A DNA stretch of 64,000 bases from assembly GCA_008729055.1 (NCBI GenBank), contig SDUX01000007.1:5501009-5565008 (forward strand), given 5' to 3'. The notes under the pieces are model-generated. The model was not told the DNA's origin. It searched no databases and saw nothing but the letters and a program-made list of their open reading frames with translations. Both the position numbers and the translations under genes were made by a program. The first letter of the stretch is position 1; each line of letters starts with the position of its first letter. This document shows, piece by piece, positions 55,255 to 64,000 of this stretch. The DNA comes from Pyropia haitanensis. Its lineage: Eukaryota > Rhodophyta > Bangiophyceae > Bangiales > Bangiaceae.

Positions 55255-58085
55255 GGGGAGGGGGCAAAGCACAGCCGGGGCCAGCACGCTAGCCCGAGGT
55301 TGTCCCGGGCCGATGACAAGAGGGAACGCCGAGGCGGAACAAGAGGAGGGGGAGCGGCGCCAACAGGAAGGCTTCAATGGGGCCGGGTCGTCGCGGCGCC
55401 TGTCCCGGGGCGGAGGCCTCGGCAAGGTGCAGGCGGGTGAGGCGGACCGCGGCGGTCGGTAAGAGCTCGCGGTCGTGCGGTGGCAGCACAAACCGAAGCG
55501 TCCGCCCCGGCAACGCACGCACGGCGAGATAAGCGCCCTACGAGAGTGCCGCCACGACCGAGCCGTGCGGGCCGGTCGTTCACGTTGCGCACTGCTGCCC
55601 CACGGATGCAGACGTGCCACGGAGCGCGGGAGGGGAGGGTGGGGGGGGTCATGTGCCGCGGCGGGCCAAACCACCAGCCCGCCGTGGGAGCGTCTACAAC
55701 CGCGTGGCACACAGCAAGCCGTGCGTGTGCGGGCGTGGGGCAGGGCGTGGGCCGTCCCGCAGAGGGCACAAGAGCCAGAACGTCCGCTGTTCCAGTCGGA
55801 CAAACCAGCTCACAAACGGTACTCGCAGGGTGGGGGGTGGTAAATAGAGAGTCCGTCCGTCCCCCGCCTGGAAGCCGTCCGGTCCCCAAACGGGAAGGCA
55901 GCCGTCCTTGACAACACCACCGCAGAGCGCGCACTCCCACACACACGCCGGCACGGCCCCGCGTCCCGGCCCCCCTCCGACGGACCACCCCGCGCTCGGT
56001 GCGGCACGGTGTATCGTGGCCGGACACGGGAACGCCGCCGCCAGCGACAGGCCTGCGGGTGCCAGGTGCCACGGGACGAAGGCCTGCGGGGGGTCAGCCG
56101 CGAGAGGGACGGACAACAGGCAAGCGCGCACAAGAGCGGCGGGAGCGAGCAGAACAAAAAGGGGGCACCTCGACAGCTCATCATCCGCTCCTGCCACCCT
56201 CCCTCGCGCGGTGCGCAGCGGCTGGCAGGGTGGGTGGCCGCGTTGCTGCTGGCCCACCCGGTCGGCCGCGTGGTGGCGTGATGTCTTTGGACGGGGGACC
56301 CGTCGCCGCCCGCCGCCCCGCCCCCCACCCCTTCCCGCTGCTCAGTGGGGTTGAAAAGAGGCAGACGCCCGTACGCGACCGACCTGTCGAGACGGGCAGT
56401 CGGCGACGGTGCGACTACTCGTCAAGAGGGGGCACGCGCACCTTCCCCCCCCCCGCTCTCCCACGCTCTCCTGCCACTGCCCCATCTGCCGACATACCGA
56501 CGATGCCAGGCGCGTGGGTGGCGGCGGAGACAAGCGCTCGGCACCAGCGGGCAACCATTCCCCTGCTGCCCCCACAACGCCTGACCCCAGCCGCTGGTCC
56601 CGCTCTCCATTGCCGCTCGCGGCCGGGCTCTCTACGTACCTGCACAGGCCGCGTGAAGGTCGGGACGACAGTGCCCAATCCCCAGACTTGACTGCCAGGC
56701 GTCGCACGCCAAGGGCGCGGCGCGGCGCGGGGGTGGTCGCGGCGGGTCACCTCGCCCGGCTGTGCGCCCGAGTGGGCCGGCTTTGTGGCCGCCTGGGCGG
56801 CTCTCAACGTACCGCCCTGGTCGCAGGGGATCCCAATCGCGGCGGGCTGACACGCAGGAAGGCCCTTCTGGCGGGGAGGTCCCTGTCGGCGCCGGGCCGC
56901 TTGGTCCCGCAGCGCCCCCCAACCACTCCCCCTGCACAAGTGGAGCTGCCTTCCCAGACGTGAGGAGGAGCGCACGCCACGGTGGGGGGGGGGAGAGGCT
57001 GTGGCAGCTGCCCCGTCATCGACGGCCCCACCGGGTGGCCAGGCCGCGGACACGCCCCCCCCCAGCCGCCCCTTCGCCCAAAAGGGACTGGCTTCGTTGG
57101 TGCCCGCGGGCGGACTCAGTGTCAGGGGGGCTCCCCTGTGGCGGCTGCCACTGATCCGATGGTACGTATCGGAAGGGCCAGGAGCGAAGGAGCCCGCCCT
57201 CCCCCACGCAGCTCCCGTTTTGGTGTCCATTCGCGTGGCAGGCGCGGCCGGCTGGCGCGACGGCTCGTCGCCCGTGGAAAGTCCGTTGTCGACGGGTCTG
57301 TGAGGCGCTCGGCGTGTGTGCGGTCCGCCGTCCCCGCTGTCCTTTTTGCATGACAAACGACACCTGCGAGGTCCCAGAAGGTCCCCGCTGGGAATACTCT
57401 GGTGTTGCCCCGCGCATGACACAAGAAAAGAAGGGCACGCATGCGCTGTGGAGGGGGACGGGGGTCAACCACTGCGTAGCTCGCACAGGATACAGAAAAA
57501 GCGGGGCGGCGAAAACAGGAGAGGGGCTGGGGCGTCAAGCATGCCGCTCGACTCCCCCGCCCCTCCGCCGCTCATCAACACCGTCGCACCGCGAGCATGC
57601 GCGGCGTTGACAGTTGTCTGCGGTTCGGGCGGCGCAAGTCCCCTCCCTGGCGGGGCTGGAGGCCTGCAGAGTGCCTTGGCTCTGCCGACCCGCCCCGGCC
57701 AATGGTTTGGGCAGCAGCCGGGTCCGGCGGCCACTGTGGCGCCGTCATCAGGCTGTCTTGGTGTGGGGTGCGCTGGCGGGCAGAGAGCGGCGGGAGTGCC
57801 TACCACGGGGCCGGTCAGGCGTCGTCAGCCCCGCGGGGGGGCCCCCGCGTGCGCAACGCCCCGCGTTCCGTTGGTCACTGCTTGGGGGGCCCGCGTCGCG
57901 CCACTCGCAGGCGCCGACGGCTGAATCCGCCCGCTGCAGCACAGCAGGTACAGCAGAGCTGCCGTCCTGCCCTGCCAGGGGCCGGGGTCTCCCCTCGTCC
58001 CTGCTCGACGACCGACGGGGCTGACGAGTGCCGCGACAAATCTGGCTAGTGAGTGGTTGATTTTCGCCGACCTTGCTCTCTTCAG
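55255..58085. other. Divergent intergenic region, 2.8 kb
   Basis: Lies between glycosyltransferase 1 (-) and the KNL2-like gene (+). Overlapping ORFs on both strands have no recognised domain. Three GTACGT donor-like sites occur (minus strand near 56,640 and 56,815; plus strand at 57,164), so small unfound exons are possible. I could not build a consistent model. Confidence 0.3.
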
Positions 58086-58278
58086 CCAATGACCGATCCG
58101 AAATCGCAAGTGCAGACTTGGCAACATTGTGTCACTAAAAATACATTACGATGTCGTCCGTATAAATTTTCGGTCGTTTGGAGATTTGCGATCAGTACTT
58201 TGCTGGCCGGCCACGCCTGTTCTCCCGATCCGGAGAGGGACGGGCACCCCTTCCCATTTTGACTTTTGAACGTTTGAA
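58086..58278 (+). promoter_or_regulatory. Putative promoter of the KNL2-like gene: CCAAT, TATA, tandem CHR-like elements
   Basis: An island that is AT-rich for this window holds CCAAT at 58086-58090, TATAAATTTT at 58161-58170 and two copies of TTTGAAC (TTTGAA at 58265-58270 and 58273-58278). TTYGAA is the cell-cycle homology region (CHR), bound by LIN54/TSO1-type CXC proteins in animals and plants. The order CCAAT then CHR is typical of G2/M genes. Placement 320-510 bp upstream of the first ATG fits a promoter plus leader. Confidence 0.45.
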
Positions 58279-58598
58279 CGGGCGCGCGTAGGCGGACGCG
58301 CGTGGACCCGCGCGGGCGCGCCCGCCCCCACCGCCACCGCGCCGCTCCTCGTCGCCGCCGCCTCCGACCCGAGTGGCCGGCGCCCCGTGTGGGGTGCCCC
58401 GCGGGCGGACGCGGCCGCGACCGCCGTTACGGCCGCCGCCGCGGCCCGCGGCGCGGCGGCCGTGACGCGCCGCCCCCGCCGCCGCCCCGCCGCGGCCGCC
58501 GCCGCCGCCGCGGCCGCGTCCGCGCCGCCCTTGCGCGGCGTCGTCCCCCTCCCCCCCCCTCCCCCCTTCCCCCGCCGCCACCGGTGGGTGTCGACGTC

Positions 58599-59082
58599 AT
58601 GCCGTCGGCGGCCGTCGTCATGGCCACCCCCCCTCCCGTCCCCCCCCCCCCTGCGGCGCCCCCCCCCCCCCCCCGGTCACCCTCCACGGCTGGTTTATCG
58701 GCCTCACCCCCGGCGGGCGGCTCGCCCTCTGGGGCTACCGCGACGACGCGTCGCCTCCCCCCCCCCCCCCCCCCCACCACCGGCACCCCCCCCCCACCGG
58801 CACCACCTCCCCCCCCCCCCCCCCCCCGCCTCGCCTGGCGCACCACCATCGCGGCGGTCTCTGCCGACGGCGGCACCGCCACCAGCCGCCACGGCACCAC
58901 CTACACCCTCACCGGCCGCATCGACGCGGCGGCCGCCACCGCCGCGGGCGTCCCCCCCGCCGCCGCCGCCGCCCTCCGCCGCCCCCCCCCCCACCCACCC
59001 GGCCACCCACCCCCGGTGGCGACCCGCGACGCGGCGGCGGCGGCGGCGGCGGCCTCCCCCGTGACTGGCGCCGCCGCCTCAC

Positions 59083-59124
<42 letters not shown>

Positions 59125-59350
59125 ACGGCGGGCGGCGGCGGTGCGTGCCGCGGCGGGGCTGCCGCCGTCCCCCTCGGGGGGGGGGGGGAGCAGCCGCCCG
59201 TCGACAATGTCGACGCCGCCGCCGCCGCGGCGGCCGCGACCGCCGCCGCGATTGACGCGGCCGTCGCGGCGGTGGGCGTGACGCCCGAGGGGGGGGGGGG
59301 GGGGCGCCACGGCGGTTGGCGGCGCTGACGCCGACAACGACGCCACGGGC

Positions 59351-59385
<35 letters not shown>

Positions 59386-60502
59386 GTGGCACCACCCGCC
59401 GGCGGCAGCCGTTGGCGGTCGCGGTCGCGGCACCCACGCGCACGCCCTCCTCCCCCGCCATCCCCGCCCCCAATCCCGCCCGCCATCGTCGCCGCCCCCC
59501 TCCCCGTGCCGCCGCCGCCGCCGCCGCCACCACCACCGCCGCTGCACCAGCAGCACGCGCAGCAGCGGCGGGCGGCGGCGACCAAGCAAACCGCCGCCCC
59601 CCCCCTCCCCCCCCCCCACCCGGGCCGACCACCGCCGCCGCCCGCCGTGCGGCCGCCGCCGCCGCCGCCGCCGCCGCGACACGCGCCGAGCAGGACCGCC
59701 GCTTTGCCGCGGCCGTCGCGACCGTCGGCGGCCCACCGCCGCGGCCGCCACCCCCACCACCCCCACCACCACCGCCGCCTCTGTTGCCGCGGGGAGAGGG
59801 GGAGGTGCCACCGGCGGGTGCCGCCGGCCACCCGCGCCGACGAGCGGTCGGCACGGGCCGGCGGCGGCGGCGGCGGGTGCCGTCACCGCCGCCACGAGCG
59901 GCGGCACGGGGCGGTGCGGCGGCGGCGGCGGCGGGGGTGGCCAAGCGCCGGCGGGTGCGGCCGGCGGTGGCGGCGGCATCCGTGGGGGGGGACGGCGGCG
60001 ACGACGACACCCCGCCGGTCCCTCGTGACGCCCGCGGTGGTGGCCGCCGGTCTGGCAGTGCCACCACCGCGACGGCGGCGGCGGCGGCAACGTTGGCAGC
60101 AACGGGCAAAGCGCCACGGTGGCGGCCTGCCCCCCCCCCGCCCCCCCCCTCCCCCCCTCCCTCCGACACGGACACGGCGGGCACGACCGACACGGACGGC
60201 GGTGGCAGCGACGCCACCGCCGTCACCGCCACCGACAGTGACCGCGAGTGGCGGCCGTCGGGCGCACGGGCGGCGACCCCCCCCCCCCCCCCACCGACGG
60301 CGGCCCCCCCCCCAGCACGGTGTGCCCCCCCCCCCCCCCTCCCCCCCCCCACGCTAACACCCCGGGCGGTCGCGTACCTCACCGCCCTCGGCGGTGGGGG
60401 CGCCGCCACCACCCGCCGCCGCGCCGCGACGGCCAAGTTCCGTGTCCACCTGCGGCGGCTCGCCGCCGCCGCCGACGCGGGCCACGACGATGACGCGTTT
60501 GA

Positions 60503-60533
<31 letters not shown>

Positions 60534-60544
60534 GCCGCCGCCGT

Positions 60545-60594
<50 letters not shown>

Positions 60595-61305
60595 TGCGGC
60601 TGCGGCGGCCGTCCCCGCCGCCACCGCCGCCACCACCACTACCCCGTGATCCAGCCGCCACGAATCGCACCGGCGGCGGCGGCGGTGTCCTCCCCGTCCG
60701 CGGTGACAGCGGCGGTGGCGGTGGCCGCGGCGGCGGTGGCGGTGGCGGCGGCGTCGTCGCCGCCGCCGCGGCCGCCGCGGACGCGGCGACGGGCGGCGCG
60801 GGCTCCCCCCCCCCCCCCTCCCCCCCCCCCCCCCCCCCACCCCTCGCCGACGGCACGCCCGGCCCACGGGGCCACGCCGCCCGCGCGGCGGCGGCGGCGG
60901 CCGCCGCCGCCGCCGCGGTCACCGGCGTCGGCACCCCCCCCGCGGCGCTCACGCCCCCCGCCCGCCGCCGTGCCGCCGCCGCCGACGCGTACGTGGCGCT
61001 GTACGTGCGGCGGCGGGGGGTGGCGGGGCGTGCGGCCGCCGCCGCCGCCGCCGCGGCGGCGGTGGCGGGTGCGGGTGTGGGTGCGGGTGCGGGGGGGGGG
61101 GGGGGGGAGGGGGGGGAAGGGGAAGGGGAAGAAGGGGGGGGGGGGAAACGCCGCCGCCTGGGGGGGGGGGGGGGGATGCTGCCGACTGGGGGGGGGGGGG
61201 GGGGGGTGGGGGGGGGGGGGGTTTGCGCCCGTGGATGACCTCGCCGACGCGGAGCGGGCGGCGGAGAGCGTGAGTGAGGAGGACGACTATTTTGGGAGTG
61301 ACTGA
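58599..61305 (+). CDS. SANTA-domain protein, KNL2/M18BP1-like
   Basis: A SANTA domain is recognisable in two pieces: VTLHGWFIGLTPGGRLALWG (58,676-58,735) and LAWRTTIAAVSADGGTATSR then HGTTYTLTGRID (about 58,834-58,925), matching the family pattern of a LxxWW strand, then W-S-I and the SGxxYxLxGxI end. SANTA proteins (KNL2, Mis18BP1) help load the centromeric histone CENH3. The rest is mostly Ala/Pro/Gly with a basic segment (FRVHLRRLAAAA near 60,440) and a clean acidic end, DLADAERAAESVSEEDDYF, stopping at 61,303-61,305. I did not find a clear CENPC-like motif. The frame changes at several C-runs, including the 58,640-58,674 and 58,755-58,830 blocks, so exact limits and start (ATG 58599 or 58620) are unsure. 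Confidence 0.5.
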
Positions 61306-61514
61306 GGGAGGGGGGGGGAGCGGTTGGGGGGGGGGGGGGGTGGGTGCGCCGGCGGGCTCGTGTGGCGTGGCGGGCGTGGGGGACCAGCAGCCACCCGCGG
61401 CAGCGGCAGGGACGCCGCGTGGTCCCGCAGCGCCCCTGCGGGAGCGGCGCCGCCCATGGAAAAACCGTGCGGTACGGCGCCACGCGCGGCACCCCGACAG
61501 CGGCCGCCGCTGGT

Positions 61515-61515
<1 letters not shown>

Positions 61516-61545
<30 letters not shown>
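61516..61545. repeat. T30 homopolymer
   Basis: Thirty consecutive T on the plus strand between the KNL2-like gene and glycosyltransferase 2. It could be a retroposed poly(A) tail or a slippage product; no retroposon body was recognised next to it. Confidence 0.9.
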
Positions 61546-61546
<1 letters not shown>

Positions 61547-61851
61547 GGCGCCCCGTCCGCGGCGGGTGGCACCAGGGGGACGGACCACGCCGGCGTCGGT
61601 CGACGGAGCGCAGTCGGGGCACGTGCGTGGTACGGTGCGGTGGTGCGTGGGGCGGCGGCGGCGGCCATGGGGGGGGGGGGGGGGGGGGGGGGGAACCGAC
61701 GGCGCTGGGGGTGGCGCCGCCACGGCGCGCGTGGCGGCGGCGGCGCACGCGCACGGCGGGGGCGTTGGCTTGGATGGGCGGGACGGAGTGGCAGCGGCGG
61801 CCGGTACCGTACCGCCCTGCGGGGCTGGCAGCACGGAAAGAGGGCCTCTAT

Positions 61852-61852
<1 letters not shown>

Positions 61853-61902
<50 letters not shown>
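61853..61902. repeat. (CA)25 microsatellite
   Basis: About 25 perfect CA units followed by degenerate CA/CCCA. Likely length-polymorphic. It accounts for the repeated His-Thr and Val-Cys strings in conceptual translations. Confidence 0.95.
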
Positions 61903-61905
<3 letters not shown>

Positions 61906-62143
61906 CCACACCCACACGAGCGGGCGGGAAAAAGAGAGGGGTGGGCGGCATTGGTGGGAAGGGGGGGGGGGGGGTCGGTTGCGCAAGCGCACGGACCCGG
62001 CCGCAGAGACTCTGCAGAGACTCCGCCCTCCCCCCGCCGTCAGGTAGCCAGGAGGATCGGGCGGGGCGTAGGGCGGGGGGGCGGGGGGGGGGGAGGGGGG
62101 GTGCCCCCCCCCCCCACCTCCCCTCCCCTCCCCCTCCCCCCCC

Positions 62144-62586
62144 TCAATCCCTCGACGCCCCCCCCCCCCCCACCCCCACCGCCGCCCCCCCCACCTCCTC
62201 CTCCCCCTCCACCGCCGCGTCCACGTGGTGGTGGGACCACCGGCGGCGCTGGTAGCGCGCCGCCGCCGCGACGCGCGCGGCGGCCGTTGCCGGCGGCGCC
62301 CCATCATCCGGGTCGGCAATGCACTCGGCCGGGTCCTGCTCGGGCCGCAGCGCCACCACACACGCAAACGCGGTGCGGGCGGCGGCGAGGGAGCCCGCCA
62401 CCGCGTCCGCAACGGGCGCCGCCGCGACGCCGCTCTTCTCCGCGTCGATCAGGTCCATCAGGCCAGAGTTGGGCGTCGCCATCTTGCGGATGAAAAAGGC
62501 GGGCGACCGCGCGATGCGCGGCCAAAACGGCCAGCCGCGGTCGCCGCCGCCGGTGCGGGTGGTCGGCCGCGCCGCCGTGCCGCCGC

Positions 62587-62621
<35 letters not shown>

Positions 62622-63705
62622 CCGTCGCCGCCGCCGCCGTCGCCGCCGTCGCCGCTGTCGCCGTCCGCGGCGGCCGCTGCCGTTGCCGACCGCACGTCGA
62701 CCGTGTACGGGTGCTGGCCGCCGTGCCGCCCATTGTGCACCCAAATGACGTGCCGCAGCGAGTGCCGCACGGCGGTGGCGTTGAACTGGGGCGTATTCCA
62801 CAGGAGCGTCGCAAAGTAGTGCTCCTCCGGCTCCGCCGCAAAGCCAAACGCCATGAGCATCCGCCGCGCGGCGGGCGCGTGGAGGAGGTAGTCGCAAAAG
62901 TCGGCGTGGAGGATCATCCAGCTCTCCGCCGCGACAAACTCGTACTGCAGCTGCGACGCGAGCGGCTGCGCCGCGCCGCTATCAATGAGGCTGCTGTTGG
63001 TGCTGCCAAAGCCGAGCGCCGTGTCGATAAACAGCCGGTCGTAGCGCCACGCCTTGGCTTCCGCCCAAAACGGGCGTGGCGCGACCTGCACAAAGTTGCG
63101 GCCGACGCCCGCGACCGCCGGCGTGCCGAGCATCCGCCGCTGCGCCAGCGGCGACACGAGCGGGTAGTCCGCGCCCGACAGGTTGATCATATAGTCCCAC
63201 GGGTGCGCACCGCGGAGGCTGGTGAGCAGGTCGACGGCGTTGAGGGTGTTGAGGACCATCGAGATGCCCCGGTACGTGACCAGCTCCGACGCGAGGATGT
63301 GCACGTTGGTGTACGCGCCGTTTTGGCGCAGCTCCGACACCGCGTGGTCCACCTGCCACGACGGGATCTTGCGGTCAAAGTGGAGGACGTACACGTTGAG
63401 CGGGTGGTGCAGCGTCCGCAGCAGCCGCGGCACGAGCGTCAGCGTCGAGTCCGACACCTGGATAAAGTAGGCAATGTTGGCCTCCCCCGCCACCCGCCCG
63501 GCGCCACCGCCACCGCCACCGCCGCCGGCAGCCGCGCCGGCGGCGGCGGCGGCGGCACCCCCCGCACCGCCCAACGTCACGCCCGCAAGGGCGTCGTGCA
63601 CCTTGGACCGCACGTGCGCGCCGAGCGCCGCCACCCGCGGCAGCAGCGGGCGGGAGCCACCCGTCCACGCCGCCGACAGCGGCCGCGCAGCGAGCTCCGC
63701 GGCGC

Positions 63706-63757
<52 letters not shown>

Positions 63758-64000
63758 GTCGCCGCCGCCACCACCGCCGCCGCCGCCGGCGGCAGCCGGG
63801 CCCCCCCCTGCCGCCGCCGCCGACGGTGGACCACGCCCGACGGGTGCGGCGGCGCGGGCCCCCCCCGTGACCGCCGCCGCGACCGCCACCGCCGTCGCCA
63901 CCGCCGCGGCGGCCGCCACCGCCGCCGCCGCCGCGGCCGCCGACCGCCGCGGCCGCCGCCGCCGCCGCGGCCGTCGGCCGGCGGGCGGCCGCGTGGCGGG
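62144..64000 (-). CDS. Family-14 glycosyltransferase 2 (5' end outside window)
   Basis: Paralogue of the glycosyltransferase at 53.8-55.3 kb. Conserved blocks: NIAYFIQVSDSTLTLVPRLL, HPLNVYVLHFDRK, YRGISMVLNTLNAVD, YMINLSGADYPLVSP, ESWMILHADFCDYLL and EEHYFATLLWNTP, then FFIRKMATPNSGLMDLIDAE, mirrored in copy 1 by MFVRKMRHVDSPLMDRIDAE. Differences are a Gly-Asp repeat insert (GDGDGDGDGD, near 62,590-62,640) and a longer poly-Ala stem. The hydrophobic AAVATAVAVAAAV near 63,880-63,915 is probably the signal anchor, so only a short N-terminus is missing. No ATG is seen in frame before the window edge. The C-terminal end (Gly/Val-rich) may be shifted by C-runs near 62,160. Confidence 0.82.

Larger units (their letters stand above)
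61306..62143. other. Convergent intergenic region with T30 and (CA)n
   Basis: Contains a T30 run (61,516-61,545), G-runs at 61,670-61,693, a (CA)n microsatellite, and G- and C-runs at 62,078-62,170. No supported ORF; the long Val/Cys and His/Thr frames here are translations of the CA repeat. Confidence 0.5.

Noticed and set aside
55255..58085. Multi-exon gene built on GTACGT sites near 56,640, 56,815 and 57,164
   Set aside because: The sites are on both strands and no phase-consistent exons with coding-like composition could be joined.
58901..61951. 1016-codon minus frame over the KNL2-like gene
   Set aside because: It begins in the CA microsatellite (Val-Cys repeats) and is otherwise low complexity; the plus strand has the SANTA motif and an acidic terminus.
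1..64000. Bacterial origin suggested by high GC
   Set aside because: Spliceosomal introns, nucleoporins, GINS, exosome and gamma-secretase genes, and a copia element show a eukaryotic nuclear genome.
1..64000. CRISPR arrays, tRNA or rRNA genes
   Set aside because: No spaced direct repeats with unique spacers were seen; no convincing tRNA T-loop or rRNA core sequence was found by reading.

Overview
This window is eukaryotic nuclear DNA of extreme GC content. Its genes carry GT-AG introns, and it holds eukaryote-only genes (nucleoporins, the GINS subunit Sld5, an exosome cap protein, the gamma-secretase subunit APH-1, an F-box protein) and a complete Ty1/copia retrotransposon. Codons end almost always in G or C. 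Proteins are swollen by poly-Ala, poly-Gly and poly-Pro tracts encoded by GCC/GGC and C/G runs. My best guess at the source is a GC-rich alga, with a bangiophycean red alga (Porphyra/Pyropia type) as first candidate. This is inference from composition, few introns, the copia element and the gene mix (B12-dependent methionine synthase, AMT1-type ammonium channel, GRDP/DUF1399 protein, F-box/PP2 protein); no single marker proves it.

Layout. 1-3.0 kb: 3' part of a NUP160 gene (+). 3.3-4.8 kb: a three-exon small membrane protein gene (-). 5.3-7.7 kb: DPH6-type diphthamide synthetase with RidA-like tail (+). 8.6-9.5 kb: a three-exon CYSTM protein gene with micro-exons (-). 12.8-16.8 kb: full-length cobalamin-dependent methionine synthase (-, one intron). 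19.1-22.2 kb: DMT-superfamily transporter (+, three exons). 23.0-25.7 kb: maspardin-like protein with a long tail (-). 26.3-32.7 kb: intact copia element (-) with identical-looking 573-bp LTRs and a 5-bp target duplication. 34.0-34.7 kb: APH-1 (+). 35.3-36.5 kb: Sld5/GINS4 (-). 37.4-38.9 kb: GRDP/DUF1399 protein with C-terminal membrane segments (+). 39.3-44.1 kb: NUP155 (-). 44.8-45.5 kb: exosome CSL4 (+). 46.9-48.0 kb: F-box/PP2 protein (-). 51.3-53.0 kb: ammonium transporter (+, one intron). 53.8-55.3 kb and 62.1-64.0 kb: two family-14 glycosyltransferases (-), the second running off the window. 58.6-61.3 kb: a SANTA-domain, KNL2/M18BP1-like protein (+).

Two technical themes matter for any reader. 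First, most long genes change reading frame exactly at long C or G homopolymers, so many apparent frameshifts are probably run-length errors rather than mutations or introns. Second, nearly all introns I could place use the donor GTACGT; using that rule I recovered two multi-exon small genes that single-ORF inspection misses. The genes are housekeeping loci with no operon logic. Nuclear pore scaffold (NUP160, NUP155), replication (Sld5) and centromere assembly (KNL2-like) genes are neighbours, and two of the cell-cycle genes carry plausible E2F or CHR promoter elements.
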